Shown: positions 17,485 to 24,776 of the stretch, piece by piece
Position numbering within the stretch: the first letter of the stretch is position 1
How the letters are laid out: every line of letters starts with the position of its first letter
NCBI GenBank assembly: GCA_017985015.1
Contig: JAGNYI010000030.1
Coordinates: 1-37,137, forward strand
DNA length: 37,137 bases
Origin: Giesbergeria sp.
Lineage (GTDB): Bacteria; Pseudomonadota; Gammaproteobacteria; Burkholderiales; Burkholderiaceae_C
Direction: 5' to 3'
The notes under the pieces: model-generated
What the model was told of the DNA's origin: nothing
The model's database searches: none
The model's input: only the letters and a program-made list of their open reading frames with translations
Position numbers and translations under genes: made by a program

Positions 17485-17660
17485 GGTTTTAGAAAATGAA
17501 GCGAAAAATAAATGCTTATAAAAATTTTCATAAAATGAAAAATAAATATCTGTATTCAGATCGCCCCATCAAGAAAAGCATGCATCTTGAAAGCGCCTTT
17601 CGGCACCATATTTAGCTTCTTGCGCTTAAATTTCTATTCATTGTAGTTATTCCGATGTTT
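17485..17660 (+). promoter_or_regulatory. AT-rich leader of the HD-GYP gene
   Basis: An abrupt AT-rich island (clearly above the window average) precedes the HD-GYP start. It contains an 11-base direct repeat GAAAAATAAAT at 17503-17513 and 17537-17547, and an AAAATGAA pair just before or at each. Nothing encodes a protein. It is the likely control region, and such islands often bind nucleoid proteins; no single -35/-10 pair is convincing. Confidence 0.5.
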
Positions 17661-17674
17661 TGCGCACTTGCCAA

Positions 17675-18952
17675 ATGAATCTTCCCGTCACGCGTACCAT
17701 CTCTGTCGATCAATTATGTGTGGGCCTTTATGTGCATCTGGACATGAATTGGCTGGATCACGCGTTTGCACGCAATAGTTTCAAATTAAAAAATGCCGCG
17801 CAGATCGACACCATCAAACGCATGGGTATCAAGGAGATTCGGGTGGAGCCCGCCCGTTGTTCCACCCGTCCTTTGCCTTTGACCGCCAAAGTGTCGGAGC
17901 ATGCGGAAATCGTCGTCCCCAGCGCAGAAGAAAACGCGTTGATCAGCGAGAAAAAGGCGCGCATCGAAAGAATTATTGCAGAACGTGCTGCGATTGCCCA
18001 ATGTGAGAAAGAATTTGCCAAGGCGGGCAGCACCTTGAAAAATATCGAGCGCAGTGTGTTTTCCAGACCGCATGAAGCTTATGCCGATGCAGATCAATTA
18101 GTGCAGCATATGCTGGATGCTCTGCTGGCAGACAAGAGCATTGCGATTCACCTCATGAACGACAAAATCGCGGGTGAGGACGCGTATTTTCATTCGCTGA
18201 ACGTGTCGGTGCTGGCGATGATGCTGGCCAAAGAGTTGGCGCTGCCGGCCGAGGATATCAAAGCCATTGGTATCGGCTGCCTGTTTCATGATATTGGCAA
18301 GGTGGAAATCCCGGCGCGGATTATTAACGCGACTCTCCCTCTCAACCGTGCAGAAAAGAACTTGCTGCAACTGCACTGCCAGTACGGCCTGAATGTGGTG
18401 AGCAAGCTTGGCTTGCCGAGGGCGTCGCTCGACATCATCGGTCAGCACCATGAATCCATGGACGGCAGCGGTTATCCTGATCATTTGCGTGGTGATCAAA
18501 TTTCTTTGTTGGCTCGAATCGTCGGTGTGGTTAACACCTACGACAATCACTGCAACCGTGCCAATCCGGCCGATTCGCTGACACCGTTTGAGGCTTTATC
18601 GATGATGTTCAAGCAGCAGCGCCACTTGCTTGACCCGGCGCCGCTGGATATGTTTATCCGCTGCATGGGGGTCTATCCACCTGGCACACTGGTGAAGCTA
18701 TCGGATGAAGCGCTGGGCATGGTGATTTCGATCAATTCCGGAAAACCATTGCGGCCCAGCGTTTTAATTTATGATCCGAGCGTGCCGAAGAACGAGGCGA
18801 TTATTCTGGATCTAAGTCAGGAAACCGATATAGAGATCAGCGCCAGCTTAAAGCCCAGCCAACTCAGCCAGGAAGCCTACGACTACCTGAGTCCCCGCAA
18901 GCGCATGAGCTATTTTTTGGATGCACCCAAAGTGGGGACGAAGAAGCCCTAG
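17675..18952 (+). CDS. HD-GYP domain c-di-GMP phosphodiesterase
   Basis: 425 aa. The N-terminal ~140 residues match the DUF3391 domain that accompanies many HD-GYP proteins (ISVDQLCVGLYVHLDMNWLDH at the start). The metal-binding HD core follows: HSLNVSVLAMML, then CLFHDIGKVEIP near 200-212, HCQYGLNVV, and HHESMDGSGYPDHLRGDQIS from 258, the HHExxDGxGYP signature. It hydrolyses c-di-GMP to pGpG or GMP. The start at 17675 (MNLPVT) follows the AT-rich leader; a TTG five codons upstream is possible. The stop codon TAG is formed by the CTAG boundary of a palindromic element. Codon use is somewhat AT-richer than its neighbours. Confidence 0.93.
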   Translation: MNLPVTRTISVDQLCVGLYVHLDMNWLDHAFARNSFKLKNAAQIDTIKRMGIKEIRVEPARCSTRPLPLTAKVSEHAEIVVPSAEENALISEKKARIERIIAERAAIAQCEKEFAKAGSTLKNIERSVFSRPHEAYADADQLVQHMLDALLADKSIAIHLMNDKIAGEDAYFHSLNVSVLAMMLAKELALPAEDIKAIGIGCLFHDIGKVEIPARIINATLPLNRAEKNLLQLHCQYGLNVVSKLGLPRASLDIIGQHHESMDGSGYPDHLRGDQISLLARIVGVVNTYDNHCNRANPADSLTPFEALSMMFKQQRHLLDPAPLDMFIRCMGVYPPGTLVKLSDEALGMVISINSGKPLRPSVLIYDPSVPKNEAIILDLSQETDIEISASLKPSQLSQEAYDYLSPRKRMSYFLDAPKVGTKKP

Positions 18953-19117
18953 GGAGCCTCTGCACGAATCGCGTGGCAAGTGGGCGCTGCGGATCGGGAT
19001 GAGCTGCAAGGCGCAAACCGCAGCGATAGCCGTAGCTATCGCGAGGATTTGCAACGCTGCAGATCGCCCGAGGCCGCAGATGCACACGGCGCGACGATTC
19101 GTGCAGAGGCTCCCTAG
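18949..19117. repeat. Palindromic MITE-like element A, CTAG-bounded
   Basis: A perfect 25-base inverted repeat (18947-18971 against 19095-19119) bounds a 161-base interior flanked by CTAG at 18949-18952 and 19114-19117. Termini after CTAG read GGAGCCTCTGCACG. The interior is itself roughly self-complementary and is centred on GCGATAGC-CGTA-GCTATCGC. It encodes nothing. Its left CTAG supplies the TAG stop of the HD-GYP gene. CTAG fits the YTAR target of IS5-group elements, so a non-autonomous relative is plausible (inference). Confidence 0.8.
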
Positions 19118-19284
19118 GGACGTCCTGCATCACTCCTCGCGGCGTGTGATAGCGCGGACTCGGGCGGTCTGCGTCGTTGCGTTTCACAGCCCATAGCTAC
19201 GGCTACTGCCTGCAAAACACGCCTAGCATCCCATCCCGATCCGCACTACACCCACTCGCGTAGAGTTTTGCAGGACATCCCTAG
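19114..19284. repeat. Palindromic MITE-like element B, tandem with A
   Basis: It shares the CTAG at 19114-19117 with element A and ends at CTAG 19281-19284. The termini GGACGTCCTGCA and TGCAGGACATCC match with one change. The interior of 163 bases folds back imperfectly around an ATAGCTACGGCTA core, as in element A, so the two are related but clearly diverged. It is non-coding. Confidence 0.75.
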
Positions 19285-19381
19285 AAATGTTCGTTGGAAC
19301 CTCGCCAATTGCCGGCCGTGCTGTTGCGCTGGTTTGAAAGAATTTTTTCATCGACGGCCCTGCTGGAGCGGCTGCACGCTT

Positions 19382-20170
19382 TCAGTTGATATTTCCATAA
19401 CCGGAGCCGGGTGTGGCTTGCGAACCTTTTTCGTATTGGTGGCCACTTCCGTCCCTGGACCCTTTGACGCCGGTGATCTGCCAGGCAGTGCGCTGGCGCA
19501 CCAGGGCGGCCAGCATCTCCATCTCTTCATCGCTGTGGTTGATGGCGCGGGCCGGGAACAGGCTTTGCCCGTTGCGCGGGCTCGCTTCGGCCCAGAACGA
19601 CTGGTGGTAGGTGGATTCGCTGACGGTCCGGTCTGCGCCTGCGGCAATGTCCACCGTGCCGTAGCAGTTGCAGAAATAGCTGCGAAAGTCCTGCTCGGCA
19701 TGTACCTCGACGTACACGCCGGTGCCTCGGATGCCCGCTGCCATGGTGGGCGTCACCACGCGGCGGTCGCTGCCGCGGCTCCAGACGCTCGCCACGGCCC
19801 CGTGGAGCAGGCGCAGCACGCGCACTGCAACGGGGCTTTCGCCTTCCAGCGCCAGATGGGTGTTTTCGCGCACCAGGAAAGCACTGTCGCCCACGGTCAG
19901 CACCGCGCGGGAGCCCGGGCCGGTCTCCAGGCGGTCGCCTGCGGCAATGGCGTCTTGCAGGCCGATGCGCGCACCATTGCGCAGCACGTCGCCGTGCAGT
20001 TCCACCACACGGCTGGGCATATCGTTCGCGGACTGTCCCCGCACGCTTTGCCAGCCACCAGTGGCCGCCCACAGGCTTGCGGCCTGCAACAGGTGGCGCC
20101 GCAGCAGCGGCGTGCGGTCAGTCGGTTGAGGCAGGCGAAGCGTCGGGGGTCGGAAGGGCATCGACCGCAT
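19382..20170 (-). CDS. FecR-domain exported protein
   Basis: 262 aa. From the start at 20170 it has an N-terminal twin-arginine-like region (RRHLLQAASLWAATGG), suggesting Tat export. The FecR domain follows: VVELHGDVLRNGARIGLQDA, then AAGDRLETGPGSRAVLTVGDSAFLVRENTHLAL, typical of the family. Two cysteines in YFCNCYGTV are close together. FecR domains are often periplasmic sensors or binding modules, but no sigma factor or TonB receptor gene is beside it, so an iron-regulation role is not supported. Alternative ATG at 20161. The 5' end overlaps the decayed duplicate described at 20118-20255. It lies downstream of phoX on the same strand. Confidence 0.85.
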   Translation of the reverse strand: MRSMPFRPPTLRLPQPTDRTPLLRRHLLQAASLWAATGGWQSVRGQSANDMPSRVVELHGDVLRNGARIGLQDAIAAGDRLETGPGSRAVLTVGDSAFLVRENTHLALEGESPVAVRVLRLLHGAVASVWSRGSDRRVVTPTMAAGIRGTGVYVEVHAEQDFRSYFCNCYGTVDIAAGADRTVSESTYHQSFWAEASPRNGQSLFPARAINHSDEEMEMLAALVRQRTAWQITGVKGSRDGSGHQYEKGSQATPGSGYGNIN

Positions 20171-20255
20171 TTTGCTTGTCCTGCGGTTCGGGCGGCTCAA
20201 AACAATCCCGAAAGGCAAGCCCAATCGAGGCCAAAGCACACCACCGCCAGCATGC
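20118..20255 (-). pseudogene. Decayed duplicate of the end of the BPSS1780-like gene
   Basis: About 75 bases (20177-20253) match the 3' part of the gene at 22390-23241 (near 22449-22522) almost base for base, including FRDCFEPPE. A one-base length difference near 20228 breaks the frame, and the C-terminal residues beyond diverge. The remnant lies between phoX and the FecR gene and overlaps the FecR start. It is read as the relic of a gene or segment duplication. Confidence 0.7.
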
Positions 20256-20296
20256 ATGCATGCCGGCAGTCGGGCGTTCTTGCCTCGAACGAAGCC

Positions 20297-22243
20297 TCAC
20301 CCCAACTTCATCTGCGTTGGCATTCCCGTCAAATAGCCGACCGCGGCGCCAAACTTGTTTTTGTAGTTCGCCTTGATCAGCGGATCCAGCGTGTCCTTGA
20401 CCACGCTGTGGATGCCGCCCCAGTCGCCCGCGTGCTGGAAATTGCTCATGATGTACATCCAGCCGTTGACTTCGTCCACCGCATGCAGACCGGTGGATTC
20501 ACCGCCTGCCGGCACCGACATCAGGCGCGAGAGCATTTTGGTGTCGACGTTGTAGGCCCACAGGAAGTTGTTCACGTGCTGGCTGCTGTCTTCTCCGATG
20601 AACAGGGTGCGCAGCTTCTCCGAGAACTTGAGGTTGTCGGGGTTGGCGATGCGATTCGGGTTGGCGGTGTTGCCCAGGGCGTCGGCGCTGATGTCTTCGC
20701 CGGTGATGAGGGCGCGGGTGTCGGCCGGCATCCAGTCGCTCTGGATGGCAGCACCGGCCAAGTCCTTCTGGCCGCCGCGCAGGTTCAGCGCCATGACGGC
20801 GCCGGCTTTGAGTGCTTGGTCGAGGGCAATGCCGTTGCCGTCCGTATGGCCCTTGCCGCCCTTGACCATCGAGTCCTGCACGTTTTGCAAGGCCGAGTAC
20901 GCCACCTTGTCGCGGACATTCACCGTCGTGCCTTCCATTTTGGAAAAACCCATGCTCGCGCCCACGTAGGCGGCGTAGCGGTGGGTTTCCAGGAAAGCGG
21001 CGGCTTTTTCCATGCCGGGCTTGAGGCGAAGCCATTCGGTGCGGCCGTTGCTGATTGTCTTTCGGAAGCTGGCGTCTGACGGGTCTTTGCTGGCGAGGTC
21101 GAAGATGTCGCTAGGCGCCGTGCTGCCTGCCAGCGCCTCAATTTGCGCGCTGGTGGCCGAGCCGAGCGGGATCCAGGTGAGCGTCGCGGCCGGGCCGGCT
21201 GGGTTGACCGAGAAGCCCGCGCCGACTTTGGCGACGTAGAGCGTGCCGGACGAGAGGTCGCGCGCCTTGTCGGCGACGAACACGAAGAGGCCACCGTTGG
21301 TGGCGTCGTCGCCCATCAGCGTGGTGCGCTCATCGGGCATGACCTGCACCAGCTCGTGCGAGATGCGGCCCAGGCAGTAGTGCTTCCGGATGCTGGCGGT
21401 GCCATCGGCCTTCACCGTCACTTCGGGCAGGTGGCCGTAGTGGTAGGGGTTGGCGGCGGTCTCACTGCCAAACAGGTTCTGGCTGAAGGCCTTGAACTGG
21501 CTGCTGCTGGCGGCGGTGAAGGCGTCGGGCTCGTATTCTTCGCTCGACAAATGCGTGCCCCAGGGCGAGAGGCTGGCGCCGCAGGTGATCCACAAGCCAT
21601 GCGCGCTAGAGGTGTCCACGTTGTGGTACTTCACCAGGCTGAGTTTGCCCGTGTCGGGGTTCTGGTCCAGGGTGAGCACGGCAATCGGCGAGGGCAGGCG
21701 GCCGTACATGTCGCTGATGCCGTCCTGCGCGAAGCTGGTGTATTCGAACTGCACCACCGCGAATGCGGGATTGCCTTTGACGCCTTCCACCTTCGCGCCG
21801 GGCACGGTCAAGAGCGAGGTGCCATCGGGCGAATCCGAGAAGAACTGGCGGGGCGAGGCTGGCACCGTGCGGTCGACGATGGGCTGATTGCGGATGTCGT
21901 AGTAGCCGCCCGCGAGCATCGTGCCGCCCTTGCCATCGGGCACCGCATCGCCGGTGATGAAGAAGGGCTGATAAGCCAGGTCGAAGCTGCGCACCGATTG
22001 GTCGCTCATCGTCACCTTGAGCGCCGAACCGACGCTGGTGGAGGCCATGGCGCCAGGGTTGGCCAGGGTCGGCGCAGCCATGGAAGTGAAGGTTGCGGCG
22101 GCGAACTGGGCCTGCTCGTCGTCGCTACCTCCGCCGCAGCCGGCGAGGAAGGCAGCGGCGCCAGATGCGCCCAGAGGCAGCAGTGGCACGCCGGCAAACA
22201 GTTTCAGGGCCTTGCGGCGGGTGGGCAGGGTCGTGGATGTCAT
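20297..22243 (-). CDS. phoX: PhoX-family alkaline phosphatase (DUF839), Tat-exported
   Basis: 648 aa. Calcium/iron-dependent secreted phosphomonoesterase for phosphate scavenging. N-terminal twin-arginine signal TRRKALKLFAG, a hydrophobic stretch, and a lipobox-like LAGC, after which a glycine-rich linker follows, so it may be a lipoprotein. The metal-site segment TCGASLSPWGTHLSSEEYEPD is typical of PhoX, with the cysteine and paired glutamates present; GRISHELVQVMPD and FIGEDSSQHVNNF are further conserved blocks. Start at 22243 because the RR motif then lies at residues 9-10; an in-frame codon at 22273 would add ten residues. A Pho-box array lies 98-137 bases upstream. Confidence 0.93.
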   Translation of the reverse strand: MTSTTLPTRRKALKLFAGVPLLPLGASGAAAFLAGCGGGSDDEQAQFAAATFTSMAAPTLANPGAMASTSVGSALKVTMSDQSVRSFDLAYQPFFITGDAVPDGKGGTMLAGGYYDIRNQPIVDRTVPASPRQFFSDSPDGTSLLTVPGAKVEGVKGNPAFAVVQFEYTSFAQDGISDMYGRLPSPIAVLTLDQNPDTGKLSLVKYHNVDTSSAHGLWITCGASLSPWGTHLSSEEYEPDAFTAASSSQFKAFSQNLFGSETAANPYHYGHLPEVTVKADGTASIRKHYCLGRISHELVQVMPDERTTLMGDDATNGGLFVFVADKARDLSSGTLYVAKVGAGFSVNPAGPAATLTWIPLGSATSAQIEALAGSTAPSDIFDLASKDPSDASFRKTISNGRTEWLRLKPGMEKAAAFLETHRYAAYVGASMGFSKMEGTTVNVRDKVAYSALQNVQDSMVKGGKGHTDGNGIALDQALKAGAVMALNLRGGQKDLAGAAIQSDWMPADTRALITGEDISADALGNTANPNRIANPDNLKFSEKLRTLFIGEDSSQHVNNFLWAYNVDTKMLSRLMSVPAGGESTGLHAVDEVNGWMYIMSNFQHAGDWGGIHSVVKDTLDPLIKANYKNKFGAAVGYLTGMPTQMKLG

Positions 22244-22340
22244 GTGGTGAGAGTCCTGTAGCGGTTCGGGCATCGGGTGTGCCTGTCGGCGCGCGCGGGG
22301 CGCGCACCGATCAGGTCGCTCTCGATGCTAGAAACGCTGC

Positions 22341-22380
22341 ATGACAGCTTCGTGATGAAGCCATGACAGTTGTGCGACAA
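22341..22380 (-). promoter_or_regulatory. Pho box (PhoB-binding direct repeats) upstream of phoX
   Basis: On the leftward strand, two perfect CTGTCAT units (22363-22369 and 22341-22347) are spaced exactly 22 bases, two 11-base PhoB periods. A further TTGTCGC unit lies 11 bases upstream (22374-22380). TAGCAT about 10 bases downstream is a possible -10. Together this predicts phosphate-starvation control of phoX. Confidence 0.8.
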
Positions 22381-22389
22381 CGCAATCGC

Positions 22390-23241
22390 CTAAATCTGCG
22401 GCTCCTGCGGCTCCTGCGGCGCGCTTTCGGCCAGCGTGGCAGGCTCTGCGTCCTGCTGTTCGGGCGGCTCAAAGCAATCCCGAAAGGTAAACACAATCGA
22501 CGTAAAGCACATGGCCGCCAGCATCAGTGCCAGTGCCACCATGGCACCGCCCATCACCGCGGTGCCGCCGCCCAGACCCATGACTTCGAGCAAGGCGGTG
22601 ATCAGGCTCATCGCGACACCGCCCAGGGCAAACACTGCCAGCCAGCCCAGGCCGTACACCGTGAACGCACCCAGGTTGCGCACGCAGGCGATGAAGCTGA
22701 AGAACAGGCTTTTGACCGGCGGTACGCCATGCCAGTGCACCAGCCCCGGTGCGTGCCAGAACAGGAGCGAAAGCGGCAGGTACAGCACCATGGCCACCCA
22801 CATCGCCAGCTGGAAGTCACCACTTTGCGCCACTTCCTGTGTCAGGGGCTCGCCGCCCAGGTAGACCTGGGCAAACTGCCCGCCGTCGAACAAGGCAGAG
22901 ATCGCAATGATGAGCAAAAAACCTGCGGCGTAGAGCGCGCCCAGCACGGCCATGTCGCGCAGGCGCTGGCGTCCGGTGCGAAAAGCCACCAGCAGCAGGG
23001 CGGGCGTGGGGAAGCGCCCCTGGCCGGCCTCGGCTGCGGCCACCATCATGGCCAGCGTGGCGGATGGGAGCAGCGCCAGAGCCAGAGCGGGGCCGATGAG
23101 CGGGAACATGGTGACGATCGACATGGCCGCCATGGTCATGAAGAACAGCGCAGACAGTGCCATGGGCTGGCGCCAGAAGACGCGAATGCCGCCTTTGACC
23201 CAGGCGATGCCGGTGCGGGCGGGGACGATGTGAAGTTTCAT
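22390..23241 (-). CDS. BPSS1780-family integral membrane protein
   Basis: 283 aa with about six hydrophobic segments, for example ALSALFFMTMAAMSIVTMF, VLGALYAAGFLLIIAIS and LGWLAVFALGGVAMSLITAL. The N-terminus MKLHIVPARTGIAWVKGGIR and the conserved FRDCFEPPE near the C-terminus match the BPSS1780 family of Burkholderiales; no biochemical role is established. The true start is 23241, where its ATG overlaps the thrB stop by four bases, so it is translated with thrB. A decayed copy of its 3' end lies at 20118-20255. Confidence 0.85.
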   Translation of the reverse strand: MKLHIVPARTGIAWVKGGIRVFWRQPMALSALFFMTMAAMSIVTMFPLIGPALALALLPSATLAMMVAAAEAGQGRFPTPALLLVAFRTGRQRLRDMAVLGALYAAGFLLIIAISALFDGGQFAQVYLGGEPLTQEVAQSGDFQLAMWVAMVLYLPLSLLFWHAPGLVHWHGVPPVKSLFFSFIACVRNLGAFTVYGLGWLAVFALGGVAMSLITALLEVMGLGGGTAVMGGAMVALALMLAAMCFTSIVFTFRDCFEPPEQQDAEPATLAESAPQEPQEPQI

Positions 23242-24218
23242 GCAGACAGGCAGGTGGAGGCGTTGGCACAGGGCACAAGAGGGTGGGCGACGCGCTGGCG
23301 CAGTACGCGTTCGAAATGCTGGGGGTCGTGCGGCGTCAGCACCTCGGCTTCGCGCGGCAAATGCCAGTCCCACAGGCGCGAGATCCAGAAGCGCAGCGCT
23401 CCGGCGCGTGCCATTGCGGGCAGCAGGCTGCGCTCGGCCGCCGTGAGCGGCCGCACGGCCTCGTAGGCCTGCAGGAGGGCGCTGGCGCGCTCGCCGTTGT
23501 GCGCGCCTGTGGGCAGGTGCACGCACCAGTCGTTCATGCAAACCGCCAGGTCGAACAAAAAGGTATCGACCCCGGCAAAGTAGAAATCAAAGAAGCCGGT
23601 GAGCTGCTCGCCCTCGAACATCACGTTGTCGCGGAACAGGTCGGCATGCACCGGGCCGCGCGGCAGGGCGGCGTAGGCCGGGCTCTCGCCTACGTGGTTC
23701 TGGTACGCCAGCTCGGCCTGCAAAAGCGCCGCCTCGGCCGCAGTCATTTTTGGAAGTACCAGGGGCGCCGTCTCGTTCCACCAGGCCAGGCCGCGCAGAT
23801 TGGGCTGCTGCCGATCGAAACTGCGCCCCGCCAGATGCATGCGTGCCAGCATGTCGCCCACGGCGGCGCAGTGCACCGGTTCTGGCGCGAGCTGGCTGTG
23901 GCCGGGCAGGCGGTTGACCAGGGCGGCGGGTTTGCCGCAGACGCTGTGCAGGATTTCGCCCTGCGCGTCGCCCTGCGGGTCGGGCACGGGAATGCCGGCG
24001 TGCGCCAGGTGCTTCATCAGGTGCAGGTAGAACGGCAATTGCTCGGCGGTGAGGCGCTCGAACAGCGTCAGCACGTACTCGCCCGCCGCGCAGGTGACAA
24101 AGTAGTTGGTGTTCTCGATGCCGCCCGCGATGCCTCGCAAGGCGACGAGTTCGCCGAGTTTGAGCCTGTGCAGCAGCGCGCTGGCCGCTTCGGGGGAGAC
24201 GGGGGTAAATACAGCCAT
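23238..24218 (-). CDS. thrB: Homoserine kinase, aminoglycoside-kinase-like type (ThrB)
   Basis: 326 aa. Phosphorylates homoserine in threonine synthesis. This is the protein-kinase-like form, not the GHMK form. Catalytic loop HADLFRDNVMF with Asp and Asn, and metal-binding FDFYFAG. N-terminal GGIENTNYFVT is the ATP-binding start region of this group. Start at 24218 (MAVFTPVSPEAAS) fits family length. Leftward operon with DUF2782 upstream (86-base gap) and the membrane protein downstream (ATGA overlap). The thrB/DUF2782/polA grouping is common in beta- and gammaproteobacteria. Confidence 0.93.
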   Translation of the reverse strand: MAVFTPVSPEAASALLHRLKLGELVALRGIAGGIENTNYFVTCAAGEYVLTLFERLTAEQLPFYLHLMKHLAHAGIPVPDPQGDAQGEILHSVCGKPAALVNRLPGHSQLAPEPVHCAAVGDMLARMHLAGRSFDRQQPNLRGLAWWNETAPLVLPKMTAAEAALLQAELAYQNHVGESPAYAALPRGPVHADLFRDNVMFEGEQLTGFFDFYFAGVDTFLFDLAVCMNDWCVHLPTGAHNGERASALLQAYEAVRPLTAAERSLLPAMARAGALRFWISRLWDWHLPREAEVLTPHDPQHFERVLRQRVAHPLVPCANASTCLSA

Positions 24219-24304
24219 GGCTCAGGGCACCACGAAAACGGGGCGTTCAAAAAGGGCGGACGCGAGGCGGGCCGCGGGATGGGGTGGAGGACGGCGGACG
24301 CGGC

Positions 24305-24682
24305 TCAGAACTTCATCACGTTCCACACGCGCGGGCCGGTGGTGGATTCGGAGCCATTTTGCGGACGGTTGCGAACGCCATCGGACGGCAGCACTTCGTA
24401 GGAAGGCATGTTGCCGGCGGCCGGCTGCACCGTGATGCTGCGCGTCTGGCCGCCAATGCGCAGTTCATCGACGGTGCTTCCCTGGTCTTCCAGGTGGATG
24501 CGTTCGGTGCGCTGCTCTACCCGTGGGTTCTTTTGCTCTTTATTTGAGAGCTGCTCGCCCTTATCGGGTGCGCGCTGGGCGCCATTTTGACTGCTATTTT
24601 GAGCGAAAGCGGGGGCGCTGACGAAAGCCAGCAGCACAAGAGAGGCGAGGAGGGAGGCAATGGGGGAGGTAGGGGCGCGCAT
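24305..24682 (-). CDS. DUF2782-family exported protein
   Basis: 125 aa. Signal peptide: LLASLVLLAFVSAPAFA, predicted cut before QNSSQNG. The conserved block RVEQRTERIHLEDQGSTVDELRIGG and RVWNVMKF at the C-terminus match DUF2782, whose role is unknown. The gene sits by thrB and near polA, its usual neighbours. The region just after the signal peptide (SSQNGAQRAPDKGEQLSNKE) is encoded by a copy of the short dispersed repeat (24547-24590), so this linker seems acquired rather than ancestral. Confidence 0.82.
   Translation of the reverse strand: MRAPTSPIASLLASLVLLAFVSAPAFAQNSSQNGAQRAPDKGEQLSNKEQKNPRVEQRTERIHLEDQGSTVDELRIGGQTRSITVQPAAGNMPSYEVLPSDGVRNRPQNGSESTTGPRVWNVMKF
24547..24590 (+). repeat. 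Short dispersed repeat, copy 3 (inside the DUF2782 gene)
   Basis: AGAGCTG, CCCTTAT, seven bases, GCGCTGG and CGCCATTTTG. It is antisense to the DUF2782 gene and in frame with no stop. Layout and spacer equal those of the copies at 80-126 and 14563-14612. Confidence 0.65.
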
Positions 24683-24776
24683 AGCGCGATTCTAGGCGTG
24701 CCGTGCCGCGCCGCCTCCGCGCCAAAGACGCAGGGCGGGGGGACTATACCGGCCCAGACGCAAGCGCCCCATCGGG

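Noticed and set aside
19382-20170. FecI/FecR iron-signalling system
   Set aside because: No ECF sigma factor or TonB receptor gene is adjacent, so only the FecR domain is supported.
19268-21079. Open frame of 603 codons spanning the FecR and phoX genes on the plus strand
   Set aside because: Shadow of the minus-strand genes; no domain, and it begins inside the palindromic element region.
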